Made by a program: the position numbers and the translations under genes. The notes beneath the pieces are model-generated. The model saw nothing but the letters and a program-made list of their open reading frames with translations. It was not told the origin of the DNA and did no database searches. Below, piece by piece: positions 1-8,964 of a stretch of DNA of 64,000 nucleotides (the first letter of the stretch is position 1; every line of letters begins with the position of its first letter). This DNA comes from Gammaproteobacteria bacterium 45_16_T64 (GTDB taxonomy: Bacteria > Pseudomonadota > Gammaproteobacteria > Pseudomonadales > Ketobacteraceae), in NCBI GenBank assembly GCA_002162955.1, contig MABD01000018.1, positions 186,001 to 250,000 of the forward strand. The letters are read 5' to 3'.

Positions 1-2045
1 GCCGTCATCGCAACAATAGGTATATCATTACCATCCAACCTTATTTGTTTTGTCGCTTGATACCCATCCATAACAGGCATCTGACAATCCATAAAAATCA
101 ATCGGTAGTTCTTTTTCTTTAATGCGTCTAAGGCTTCTTCTCCGTTCGTGGCCACATCAATCCGAAGTCCCATTTTTTTCAACATACCCCTAGCAACAAT
201 AACATTGACTTGATTATCCTCCACTAACAGCAAGTGACAATCATCTGCCTGATCGAAGTAACGACTGGTAATTTTAACTTCCTCAACACCGCTTCCAGCC
301 TCTTTGTTTTGTTCACTTGCAATCAGAATTGGTATGGAAAAATAGAATCGACTCCCTTGATTTATCACCGACTCTACACCGATCTCCCCACCCATTAGCT
401 CAACCAGTTTCTGGCATATCGCCAACCCAAGGCCAGTGCCTCCAAACCGGCGAGTCACACTGCCATCGGCCTGCCTAAAACTATCGAATATCGTATCGAG
501 TTGATCCTCATCAATACCCACACCTTCATCAATCACGTTCACGTCAAGTTGAGCATGGGCATCATCGATCGCTCGACAAACCACTTGATAATGCACGATT
601 CCGCCTTCCAAACTAAATTTTAAAGCATTACCCAATAGATTCTTGGTCACCTGCCCCAAGCGAGTACTATCGCCACACAACCATCGGCACTCTTCATCGA
701 TATCCAATTGAACAGAAAAGAATATTTTCTTCTCCTTAAAAGAGGGTGTCAGCAACTGAACATCGCGTTCCAATTCATCTTTTAAACAAAATGGACGCAG
801 TTCCAACTCGTCTTTGCCGACATCCAGCTTTGAAAAAATGAGAATATCATTAATTATCCGAATCAGGTCTTTTCCCGATTGCTTGGCGGTCTTCACTAGC
901 CCTTTATCTTCATCGCTCAACACGCTCGCATCGATGAGTTCTATCAGTCCTAACACCCCATTCATTGGTGTCCTTATTTCATGACTCATATTGGACAAAA
1001 ACTGCGACTTGGCAATAGCCATTTCAACAGCAGAATTTTTGGCTCGCTCAAGTTGATTGTTCGCAACAATTTTATCTTTAAGCGCCTTATTTAGCTTCTC
1101 CGTATAATCAATAATTGCACCGTTAGCGTCCTGAATAGCGAGCACCATTGAACCAATTTCATCCCCCTCTAACATATCCTCCGACACAGAGGGAAACTCT
1201 CCCTTTGCCAACAAAGGAACCCCTTTAGAAACGGCCACAATCCTATCTGATATATGATCAAGAGAACGATAAGAATGAAATAAAATCAGCGAGCTGGCGA
1301 TCACCACAAGTATCAGCATTACCGCAAAAGCGGTAAATATATCAGCGCGCTCATCTGTATCTGATACTTTCACATAGAAAGATACACCACTTACAACAAG
1401 ATCCTCAATAACGTCGACTTTAAGGTACGCATCACCTTCAAGGCCCACTTCAAATGGCACGTTACCGTAAACCACTTGCATATCGAAGGTTTGCTCTCCT
1501 TGCTTTACATGTAGGAACGACGCGTTGACGAATCGCCCAACAACAAGCACCCCACTAAAACCATTAATCGATTCCAGCGGAACAATATGAAGAAGAGTGA
1601 GTTTATCCAGGTAAGGAAGCATGTAAAAGGTCGCCACCCTGCTTTTCATTACAATATTGAGCTGCGGAATAAGTTCATCGAGATGTCCAAAATCACCAGG
1701 ACTATCCGATCGGGAAAATAACGTAAGATAACGATCATATACATTCACAAAATCCAATCCAGAGTGATCTGAAAACGCACCAATAATATCCAATACCTCG
1801 AATTGATTATCTAACTCTAGCGAGTTAACCAGATTTTGTTTTCCAGAAATTACCTGCGCAATAGATGAAAGTGAATTGACAGCCCCATCAATAACCAGAG
1901 CGGCACTCGCTTGCGCCATGTCATTTCTAGCTTGAGTTTGAATCTCTAAATTACGATACCCAAGGATTGCAATAACAACAATAAATAATACCAATAGACA
2001 CGAGATGGACAAGGTTGGCAACAACAACTTTGTCCGCAACTTCAT
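1..2045 (-). CDS. Hybrid sensor histidine kinase, BarA-like (3' end outside window)
   Basis: Membrane hybrid kinase that would autophosphorylate and relay phosphate through its own receiver domain. Reading from the ATG at 2045, I see an N-terminal membrane anchor, a periplasmic sensor region of about 220 residues, a second membrane segment near 1260-1350, a HAMP-like linker, a HisKA domain with the H-box SHEIRTPMNG, and an HATPase domain with N box (NLLGNALKFS), DEGVGI and GGTGLGLAI. A receiver domain follows (LLVEDNQVN, phospho-acceptor in FMDCQMPVMDG) and is cut by the window edge, so the C-terminus is missing and an Hpt domain may follow. The start lies 2 bases after the stop of the PhnD-like gene, so the two are almost certainly co-transcribed and translationally coupled. 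That binding protein is the likely ligand receptor. All residues needed for kinase activity are present. Confidence 0.9.
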   Translation of the reverse strand, partial: MKLRTKLLLPTLSISCLLVLFIVVIAILGYRNLEIQTQARNDMAQASAALVIDGAVNSLSSIAQVISGKQNLVNSLELDNQFEVLDIIGAFSDHSGLDFVNVYDRYLTLFSRSDSPGDFGHLDELIPQLNIVMKSRVATFYMLPYLDKLTLLHIVPLESINGFSGVLVVGRFVNASFLHVKQGEQTFDMQVVYGNVPFEVGLEGDAYLKVDVIEDLVVSGVSFYVKVSDTDERADIFTAFAVMLILVVIASSLILFHSYRSLDHISDRIVAVSKGVPLLAKGEFPSVSEDMLEGDEIGSMVLAIQDANGAIIDYTEKLNKALKDKIVANNQLERAKNSAVEMAIAKSQFLSNMSHEIRTPMNGVLGLIELIDASVLSDEDKGLVKTAKQSGKDLIRIINDILIFSKLDVGKDELELRPFCLKDELERDVQLLTPSFKEKKIFFSVQLDIDEECRWLCGDSTRLGQVTKNLLGNALKFSLEGGIVHYQVVCRAIDDAHAQLDVNVIDEGVGIDEDQLDTIFDSFRQADGSVTRRFGGTGLGLAICQKLVELMGGEIGVESVINQGSRFYFSIPILIASEQNKEAGSGVEEVKITSRYFDQADDCHLLLVEDNQVNVIVARGMLKKMGLRIDVATNGEEALDALKKKNYRLIFMDCQMPVMDGYQATKQIRLDGNDIPIVAMT

Positions 2046-2047
2046 GC

Positions 2048-2887
2048 TTATTGCTCCAAAGTAACATTTCGAACAACATCATAAAACGAATCTGGCCTTA
2101 CAACATAACCTGACGCTGGTAACCCCTCCAACAACTGGGTATCAATTGACGTTAATGCTTGTCTAATTTTCTCCACTTTTTCTAACGGTAAAGAAGAATG
2201 AGCAGCAATACAAAGATTAGGGATCGGAGGTGTCGTGAATACAATTTTGAATATGTCTCCGTGTTTCGCTATCGCTTGGTTGAGATTAAAATCCCAAGTA
2301 GCACCCGCATCGATACTGCCTGCAGCTATAGCATCGGTCACTCGAGGATGGCTACCCAGAAAATAGTGACGACTAAAGAAGGTACGATAATCCATCCCTT
2401 TTTCTTTCAAAAGTGCATTAGGGTATTTAAAACCACTGGATGACTCTTTTTTAACAAAGCCAAAACGTTTGTATTTAAGGTCAGTCAGTGAGTTTATGTC
2501 ACCTCGTGACTTCTTAGTGACAAAAAAACCAAGATAAGAATCCGTAAGGTTTTCATGAGCCTTATCCCAGCTCATTTCCGTCACCAACAATTGAATCCCT
2601 GGATTCATTTGCTTCGCCAACACATAAGGTACCGGTGAGATGCTCGCAAAATCGACCTTTCCATCCGCAAGAAACTCTATCATTTGCTGATAATCCCTTG
2701 CAGAAACAATAATATACTTATCGCCGGTCTTCTCACCCAGATAATCCACCATTAAACGATAATTGTGATTTATATCGTCTTCAGTTTGCCCCTTTTGCCA
2801 AGGGGTGACGCCAAATCGGTAGATCTCCGACATCGCAGAAGATACAAAGCAGTACAGAAATACAAAAAGAAAAACACGGCTCATCAT
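2048..2887 (-). CDS. PhnD-type periplasmic substrate-binding protein
   Basis: Periplasmic solute-binding protein of the phosphate/phosphonate (PhnD) family, about 279 residues. The N-terminus is a signal peptide (hydrophobic run about residues 3-18, cleavage near AMS|E). The fold signature is visible in FGVTPWQKG, in VDFASISPVPYVLA and in the internal GFVKKESSSGFKYPNALL block with the later AGATWDFN. The frame is open to a TTG at 2908, but the ATG at 2887 (or 2884) is a better start because AAGG lies upstream and the signal peptide then begins properly. No ABC permease or ATPase genes are adjacent. Instead the hybrid kinase follows after 2 bases, so I infer that this protein feeds a signal to the kinase rather than a transporter. 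The ligand is unknown; PhnD-like proteins in sensor operons need not bind phosphonate. Confidence 0.85.
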   Translation of the reverse strand: MMSRVFLFVFLYCFVSSAMSEIYRFGVTPWQKGQTEDDINHNYRLMVDYLGEKTGDKYIIVSARDYQQMIEFLADGKVDFASISPVPYVLAKQMNPGIQLLVTEMSWDKAHENLTDSYLGFFVTKKSRGDINSLTDLKYKRFGFVKKESSSGFKYPNALLKEKGMDYRTFFSRHYFLGSHPRVTDAIAAGSIDAGATWDFNLNQAIAKHGDIFKIVFTTPPIPNLCIAAHSSLPLEKVEKIRQALTSIDTQLLEGLPASGYVVRPDSFYDVVRNVTLEQ

Positions 2888-3021
2888 GTCCCGAAACCTT
2901 TTGCCCAACGACTCTTATTAGCATAGTTGAACATAAGGTGACCACTGAAGATAAGTAGCCGTTTTTATATCAAAACGTCATAGTAGAAACACAGAAAGAA
3001 ATATAGCCAATAGCGTCGACT

Positions 3022-4170
3022 CTAACGCCACAGTTTTTTGTATAAACCCTCAATCTCTCTGACATCCGGCACTCTAGGATTATTTGCGGGTGAACCTGAC
3101 GCCATCGCTTGCACCGCCATCGTCTCAAGCACATCAAAATAGCGAGATTTATCAACCCCAAATTCCGCCAATGAGGGAACCTCAAGCTCATCATTAAGAG
3201 CGATCAACTCATCAAGTAGTTTGGTGTTCGCCATCGACTCCGAATCCGCAGCAGATGCAACCCCCATTGCTCGCGCACAATCCGCGTAACGCTCTGCACT
3301 GCCAGCGATAGAAAACTCAGTAACATCCGGTAATAACATCGCATTAGATAATCCATGTGGAACATGAAAAAATGCACCGATGGGACGACTCATTCCATGC
3401 ACTAACGCCACCGACGCATTAGAAAAAGCAACTCCCGCGAGCGTCGCGCCTATCATCATCGCTTCTCGAGCCCGCCTATCGTCGCCATCATGATACACGG
3501 AGCGCAGATTAGGTCCCAATAGCCCCATCGCCTGCAGTGCTTGACTATCAGAATACGGGTTTGCCTTTTTTGAAACGTACGCTTCCATTGCATGAGTAAG
3601 CGCATCAATCCCTGTATCGGCGGTCGTGCGAGGAGGCAAGCTAAGTGTCAATTCAAAATCAATTAATGCGGCGGTAGGCATAAACCCTACCCCCATACAC
3701 AGCATTTTTTCGTCTTTGGATTCATCGGTGATAATGGTGGCCTTAGTGGCCTCCGACCCAGTCCCTGCGGTTGTCGGTATCGCTATTATAGGTAAGCCAG
3801 GCTCATTCACGATCCTTGGCACCTTATAATCCCGCATCACTCCGCCAAATTTCCCTAGAATAGAAATCGCTTTCGCGCTATCAATTGGACTACCACCACC
3901 GATAGCGATAATAGCGTCAAAATTACCCGCGACCACTTTATCAACCCCTGCCAATATTGATGCCTCAGTGGGTTCGGGTACCGTGGCATCGTACACATCA
4001 AAAAAGGCCAATGTCTCCGTAATTCTATCGACGTAACCCAGCTGAACCATCATTTTATCAGTGACGATTAGGGGCCGTGAGCACCCTAATTCACGTAATA
4101 TATTGGCTAATTCCTTTGAAGCCCCTGCTCCAATTTGCATGATTCGTGGTAACACTATTTGACTATGCAC
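3022..4170 (-). CDS. Iron-containing alcohol dehydrogenase (ErcA-like by context)
   Basis: Group III (iron-dependent) alcohol dehydrogenase, 382 residues, the usual length. The NAD-binding segment reads AIGGGSPIDSAKA, followed by IPTTAGTGSEAT. The metal-binding region contains DALTHAMEAYVSKKANPYSD and HGMSRPIGAFFHVPHGLSNA with the expected Asp/His ligands. The start is a GTG preceded by a strong GGGGG purine run. Two hybrid kinases lie directly upstream on the same strand. In Pseudomonas, ErcA is an iron-containing ADH beside the sensor kinase ErcS and takes part in regulating ethanol oxidation. The same pairing suggests a regulatory or sensing role here, which is inference. It could equally be a catabolic dehydrogenase for a short-chain alcohol or aldehyde. 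Confidence 0.92.
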   Translation of the reverse strand: MHSQIVLPRIMQIGAGASKELANILRELGCSRPLIVTDKMMVQLGYVDRITETLAFFDVYDATVPEPTEASILAGVDKVVAGNFDAIIAIGGGSPIDSAKAISILGKFGGVMRDYKVPRIVNEPGLPIIAIPTTAGTGSEATKATIITDESKDEKMLCMGVGFMPTAALIDFELTLSLPPRTTADTGIDALTHAMEAYVSKKANPYSDSQALQAMGLLGPNLRSVYHDGDDRRAREAMMIGATLAGVAFSNASVALVHGMSRPIGAFFHVPHGLSNAMLLPDVTEFSIAGSAERYADCARAMGVASAADSESMANTKLLDELIALNDELEVPSLAEFGVDKSRYFDVLETMAVQAMASGSPANNPRVPDVREIEGLYKKLWR

Positions 4171-4245
4171 AATGATCCCCCTTTACACACCTTCTCATCT
4201 AGATGAGTCTATAGTGGGGTTATTTTGCCTATCGTTCAACTATAA

Positions 4246-6123
4246 TTAGTCGGCAAGTTCAGGGGCAACACTTAAGTCAGAAGTATCTACAGCCTGCCGT
4301 AAAAAAGCCAACATTGAGCCTGGCTTCACAGGTTTATATAATATATGCCCTTCCTCCGGGAAATTCTGTTGCGTAAAGTCGATCCCCCTATCCCCGGTGA
4401 TCATTAACGCAGGCAACTGGTCTTGATGACAGAACTTCCGCACACTATGAATTACGTCGATACCTGTTTTGTTCTTCTTAAGACGGTAGTCAGTGATGAT
4501 GGCGTCAGGAATATAATTCTGCTTCATCATTAACTGCAGTGCTTTCGATTCAGATTCTGCACATATAACATGACATCCCCACTGGGTTAGCAGCGATTCT
4601 ACACTCATCAACGCAGCGGCATCATCATCAACAATCAATACACGCATACCTTTCACTGCACCACCCAGTTGCATATTAAGCATACTTTGTTTCGGTGAAA
4701 CAGCCGTGTATTCCCTGTGTCCCATCGGAATACGCAAACGAAAACAAGAACCATCGAGTAGATTTGAACTGAGTGTCATTTCTATTCCAAGTAAATTTGT
4801 TAATCGCTTAACCAAGGCAAGCCCTAATCCCAACCCATTGGTTCGGTCTCTTTCTGGACTATTTAGCTGATAATATTCACTAAATAATCGCGATTGAATT
4901 TCCGCAGGAATCCCCCCGCCGGTATCCGACACTTCAATATCAAGGGTGTCTCCATCATGCTCTACATTAATATGAACCCCACCGACCTCAGTGAACCGAA
5001 TCGCGTTACTAAGAAGATTACGGATAATAACGCCATATAAATCAGGATCAGTAAATGCATATAGATCAGCGTCATTGATGAGAAAAGACAACCCTTTTTG
5101 CTCTGCACTCTTCTCAAACTCTAGAGAAACCTGCTCGTGTATTTCTCGAATTGAAAAATGTGAGGTATCACTACTAATTTCCCCTGAGTCAAATCTCGCG
5201 ATATAGGATAAGGTATTAAACATATTATCCAGCGCCGATACCGACTTGCCGATAGTATTTAACATTTGGCTTCCGGCTTCATCAACATGCATTTCTAAAC
5301 TGGTCGCACAAATGGATATTGCATGTAGCGGCTGCCTCAAGTCATGTCCAGCCGCTGCAATAAATTTCGATTTTTCCAGACTAGCGAGCTCCGCCTGTTC
5401 CTTTTTTTCAACCAATGCCTGAATAAGATCGAGGTTTTGTAAACGTGCCAGAATGGATTCTTTAAATTTTCGATTAAGACGTTCAACAAAATTAAATACG
5501 AACATATTAAATACAATCACTACCGGGATCATCGAGAAGTGCATCCAATCGGCTTCGCTCACCAAACGAACAAACACCAACGATACGCTTCCCAAGGCCA
5601 ATGCGACGTAACTTGGTAGGTGACTCGACAAGAAACTAGCGGATGCCAAGATCATGCAGAACAGAAATGTTGCCATCTGCATTTGATAAAACACGTTATA
5701 ACTACTGGTATCATAAAAAAGCAGAAAAAAACCACCAAACAATAAGCCATATATCGCTGTCCATAATACTTCTATACGCGCCCACAATGTAGGTTCGAAC
5801 GGTTCATCAGCCTCATCCAAACGATTCTCATGACGAGAATATAAAAAAAAGTTCCCCAATCGCACTACCGCAAGTAGCGCAAAAGACACCATCCAAATTA
5901 ATACATCAATTTGCTCTGCTGGCTTAACCAAACTCCATATCAAAAACGCCATGATACTCGCCCCAGAAAAGGCCAGCCCTGTCGTTAAGGGTACACTAGA
6001 ATACAGGTCCCTTACTTGCTCACGAAAAATCTCTTCCCGGTGGGAATCATCCACATAGGAGTTCATTGAAAAAGCCTGGCACTTCACGGGGTATCTCTCT
6101 CCTCTACACAGTTCCATCTGCAT
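4246..6123 (-). CDS. Membrane hybrid sensor kinase (6TM-HisKA-HATPase-REC)
   Basis: Hybrid histidine kinase of up to 625 residues. About six membrane segments occupy roughly residues 45-215 with no large periplasmic domain, so it probably senses within or near the membrane. The HisKA box is AAGHDLRQPLHA, phospho-His about residue 260. The HATPase motifs are NLLSNAIRFTE, DTGGGIPAE and GLGLGLALV. The C-terminal receiver has LIVDDDAAAL, the acceptor in AIITDYRL and the conserved Lys in YKPVKPGS. The HDLRQPL type of H-box with a C-terminal receiver is typical of orphan kinases in alcohol-responsive networks. An internal ATG at 6066 with AGG upstream may be the true start. It lies between the ADH gene and a second kinase of the same architecture, suggesting duplication followed by divergence. 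Confidence 0.9.
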   Translation of the reverse strand: MQMELCRGERYPVKCQAFSMNSYVDDSHREEIFREQVRDLYSSVPLTTGLAFSGASIMAFLIWSLVKPAEQIDVLIWMVSFALLAVVRLGNFFLYSRHENRLDEADEPFEPTLWARIEVLWTAIYGLLFGGFFLLFYDTSSYNVFYQMQMATFLFCMILASASFLSSHLPSYVALALGSVSLVFVRLVSEADWMHFSMIPVVIVFNMFVFNFVERLNRKFKESILARLQNLDLIQALVEKKEQAELASLEKSKFIAAAGHDLRQPLHAISICATSLEMHVDEAGSQMLNTIGKSVSALDNMFNTLSYIARFDSGEISSDTSHFSIREIHEQVSLEFEKSAEQKGLSFLINDADLYAFTDPDLYGVIIRNLLSNAIRFTEVGGVHINVEHDGDTLDIEVSDTGGGIPAEIQSRLFSEYYQLNSPERDRTNGLGLGLALVKRLTNLLGIEMTLSSNLLDGSCFRLRIPMGHREYTAVSPKQSMLNMQLGGAVKGMRVLIVDDDAAALMSVESLLTQWGCHVICAESESKALQLMMKQNYIPDAIITDYRLKKNKTGIDVIHSVRKFCHQDQLPALMITGDRGIDFTQQNFPEEGHILYKPVKPGSMLAFLRQAVDTSDLSVAPELAD

Positions 6124-6224
6124 AATTCGGTTCCAGTAACGCTTTGCTGTTCATTTTGCAATCACATCACCCTTAGTCGGCAATTTTTACTCATAAATGC
6201 CAAACTTTCCATATGACAAATGTA

Positions 6225-7997
6225 CTATGCGTTTTGCATAGTCGGGCTAACAACTTTCTCTATATTCTTGTTTCTATTGGATTTTTCCCTAACATCAATA
6301 ACAAACGCTCTTAAACTGGCAGGCTTTAAAGGCTTACGCATCACCTGGTATTTATCTATTGATGCCCTCAAGGACCCGAAATCTGCCGCACCGCTCAATA
6401 CTACCGCAGGTATATTCGGTCGATCACATTGCGTCATGATTAAAGGTATTGCACTCAGTAGCGCGATATCAGTGATAATGCCGTCGGGCTCAAAACTGGA
6501 TGTGGCAATATGATGAAGCACCTCGGGCACGGTCGCTGCCGCAAAGACCTCACATCCCCAGGAAGCTAATAATTGGTACGTGGCATCCCTTACACATGCG
6601 TCACGATCAACAACCAGTATGTTAGTGCATTCCTGTTGTAATCGACTTTCGAGTCTGCTGGTCTCCTGCTTCGCCAATAGCACATTTCCAAGCTCTCCCT
6701 CACCAAGGATTACCGAAAAACAACTACCGACACCTTCCTCAGAAGTTAATAAGAGTTCGTGCCCTAGTACCGAGGTCAGTCGCTGAGCTATCGACAAACC
6801 TAACCCCGTACTCATCGAAACCTCATGGGTGTTCTCATGCGCACCAGGCACCCGAGTGTACGCATCAAAAATGGTATCCTGATATTGTTCTTTAATACCG
6901 ATTCCTGTGTCGATCACATCTATCCGCATGCCTGATCGCTTTTCATGGTGACCAGTATCCACGCGAACACAATGAATGGAAATCGACCCCTTATCGGTAT
7001 ATCGAATGGCATTTCCCACTAGATTTCGTATCACTTGCTCCAGTAAAAGAGCATCACTGTATAGACAACATTCAGCCTCAGACCATTGGATCATGATATT
7101 CTTTTGCGTTGCGAGTGTCGCAAATTCTTCCTGTAGCTTGCCCCTCACATCGCTCCACAACATATCTTTCATCTGAGGCTGGCACACACCGGCATCGAAC
7201 TTCGACAAATCCAACAACCCGTCGAATAAGCGCTGCAATGAGCCCAAGGTACTTTGAACCTTATCCATAATATCTCTCGACGCAGGCGAGGTATTTTTCT
7301 GTTCAAGCGCAGATATATATAGCGTTAATGCATGTAGCGGCTGGCGTAAATCATGACTTGCAGAGGCCAGAAATGAAGATTTTTCTTCGAGTAAATCATC
7401 ATTCGTAAATCGTAACCATATTGACTCTGTCACTAACCGGTTGACCATGTGCGCAAGAAAAGAAACAAAGATAAAAAACAAAATAAGCAAGGCGCCCAAA
7501 ATACTATGAGCCTGATCGCCCAACCATAAAAAACCAAAACCTAAGGGCAATAGACTAATCGGTACGCCCGAATAAAATAACTTCATATTTGGCGCTAACG
7601 CCATCACGGAACCTGCCGATTGCCCCACAAGTATAAGAAGCATGATGACTTGTTGAGCAAGAGGCTCGTTAAACCGACTAAATGCAGTAGCTGTCCAAAA
7701 GCACCCAAGTGCAAAAGAGCAGACCATTGAAATCAACATATATTGCTCAAATCGCTCTTCTGCCCGCCCACGCTTTTCATCGTATCGATACACCAGCCCA
7801 ATAATTAAGCAACCGATGCACAGCGTTGTAAACACACAACTCCAAAGAATAAAAACACCGGTGCTCATTTTATCAACAAGGTAACCTCCCATCAGTAACA
7901 CGACGGCAACCTGGGACACAATCGACATATGTAACGACTTCACTAGCTTTTGGAACTTCTCAAGCTCAACTCGCTTACTCAAATCCTTATCAATCAT
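6225..7997 (-). CDS. Second membrane hybrid sensor kinase with altered receiver
   Basis: Paralogue of the neighbouring kinase, 590 residues. Several membrane helices span about residues 25-195, then HisKA (ASHDLRQPLHAL, His about residue 215) and HATPase motifs (NLVGNAIRYTD, DTGIGI, STGLGLSIA). The C-terminal receiver is atypical: the acidic pair reads VVDRDA instead of VDDD, and the acceptor loop is IITDIALLSAIP, without the basic/Gly pattern of its neighbour. The acceptor Asp and the late Lys (MRKPLKPAS) remain. Phosphotransfer inside the protein may therefore be weak, and the output may go to a separate regulator. The divergent LuxR-type regulator starts about 170 bases away and is the natural candidate. 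The gap between them must hold both promoters; I could not assign -35/-10 boxes confidently. Confidence 0.88.
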   Translation of the reverse strand: MIDKDLSKRVELEKFQKLVKSLHMSIVSQVAVVLLMGGYLVDKMSTGVFILWSCVFTTLCIGCLIIGLVYRYDEKRGRAEERFEQYMLISMVCSFALGCFWTATAFSRFNEPLAQQVIMLLILVGQSAGSVMALAPNMKLFYSGVPISLLPLGFGFLWLGDQAHSILGALLILFFIFVSFLAHMVNRLVTESIWLRFTNDDLLEEKSSFLASASHDLRQPLHALTLYISALEQKNTSPASRDIMDKVQSTLGSLQRLFDGLLDLSKFDAGVCQPQMKDMLWSDVRGKLQEEFATLATQKNIMIQWSEAECCLYSDALLLEQVIRNLVGNAIRYTDKGSISIHCVRVDTGHHEKRSGMRIDVIDTGIGIKEQYQDTIFDAYTRVPGAHENTHEVSMSTGLGLSIAQRLTSVLGHELLLTSEEGVGSCFSVILGEGELGNVLLAKQETSRLESRLQQECTNILVVDRDACVRDATYQLLASWGCEVFAAATVPEVLHHIATSSFEPDGIITDIALLSAIPLIMTQCDRPNIPAVVLSGAADFGSLRASIDKYQVMRKPLKPASLRAFVIDVREKSNRNKNIEKVVSPTMQNA

Positions 7998-8169
7998 TGT
8001 GTTTATAGGCCATTTATTATTTTTATAGATAAGAAGAATATACTGATAGCCTTTTCAGGTTAAGCAAAGTAGCATTTTGATACATATCTTTTGGTTTCGC
8101 ATTCAACATGATGCTAAATTACCCCAACAAAAATACCGATTAGGCCTATTCTTCGGCCAGGGACGCATA

Positions 8170-8859
8170 TTGATTGACTTAACGAACGAAACAACCCCTC
8201 TGAGTATTTTGCTAATTGATGATCATCCCCTATTTGTGGATGGTTTTAAGCACATGCTAGTGCAATTGCGACAGCATGTTACGGTCGACGTAGCATTGGA
8301 TTTTGCCACTGCCTTACAGCGGTTAGAGGATTCCGTTGACTACGATATTGCTTTACTCGACATGGGCCTTCCTGACACTGATGGATATTCCGCGATTCAA
8401 ACCATACGCCAACGCTATCCATTACAGCCATTGGTCGTGCTTTCTGCAAACGAAGAAAAAAACCTAATTAACCAAGCGATATCATCTGGAGTTCAAGGAT
8501 ATATTCCTAAGTCGACCAGTAGTGAAGTAATGATTAGTGCTCTCAACCTGGTCTTATCGGGCGGTATATATATACCAAAAATCGCGTTATCCGCGATGGA
8601 AGCCCCTCGCCCCCTTGCTATAACGCCAATCGCATCACAACACGAACCGAGTGATATTGACGAATTATTAACCCAACGTCAGATTACTATTTTGGCCAAT
8701 TTGGCCGACGGATTATCCAACAAAGAAATCGCCCGAAAATTAAATATCGCCGACGGCACCGTACGCGTGCATATGTCCACAATCTATCGAGTCCTTGGTG
8801 TAGAAAACAGAACCCAAGCCGTGGTTAAGGCCAGTAAAATGGGCATTGAGTGTATGTGA
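8170..8859 (+). CDS. LuxR/NarL-family response regulator
   Basis: Two-domain response regulator, about 229 residues from the TTG at 8170. Receiver: ILLIDDHPLFVDGF with the acidic pair, the acceptor Asp about residue 64 in ALLDMGLPD, and the conserved Lys in YIPKSTS. A linker with prolines follows, then a GerE-type helix-turn-helix (LTQRQITILANLADGLSNKE, then IADGTVRVHMSTIYRVLGV) that should bind DNA as a dimer. The frame is open up to an ATG at 8077, which would add 31 residues before the receiver. I prefer the TTG because AGGGA lies at proper spacing and the receiver then starts near the N-terminus. It is divergent from the hybrid kinases and ADH, so it probably acts in the same pathway, as ErbR/EraR-type regulators do in Pseudomonas ethanol oxidation (inference). 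A strong terminator follows. Confidence 0.9.
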   Translation: MIDLTNETTPLSILLIDDHPLFVDGFKHMLVQLRQHVTVDVALDFATALQRLEDSVDYDIALLDMGLPDTDGYSAIQTIRQRYPLQPLVVLSANEEKNLINQAISSGVQGYIPKSTSSEVMISALNLVLSGGIYIPKIALSAMEAPRPLAITPIASQHEPSDIDELLTQRQITILANLADGLSNKEIARKLNIADGTVRVHMSTIYRVLGVENRTQAVVKASKMGIECM

Positions 8860-8887
8860 ATGTAAGTGTTTTATGTACAGATCATAC

Positions 8888-8926
8888 AAAAAGGTCGGGA
8901 GTTAATATTTCACTTCCGACCTTTTT
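8888..8926. terminator. Bidirectional hairpin terminator
   Basis: Inverted repeat with arms at 8888-8902 and 8912-8926. The core is AAAAAGGTCGG pairing with CCGACCTTTTT, and the loop has 9 bases. A T-run on the plus strand serves the LuxR-type gene, and the A-run on the other side gives a T-run for the minus-strand lipoprotein gene that ends at 8957. Confidence 0.85.
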
Positions 8927-8938
8927 TGTTTGAGTAGG

Positions 8939-8964
8939 TTAACTAATCACCGATGATTAGTTAA
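8939..8964. repeat. Perfect 11-bp inverted repeat overlapping a stop codon
   Basis: Arms TTAACTAATCA (8939-8949) and TGATTAGTTAA (8954-8964) with a 4-base loop. The right arm covers the last codons and the TAA of the minus-strand protective-antigen-like gene. There is no adjacent T-run, so it may stabilise the 3' end of that mRNA rather than terminate it; the true terminator is probably the hairpin at 8888-8926. Confidence 0.6.
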
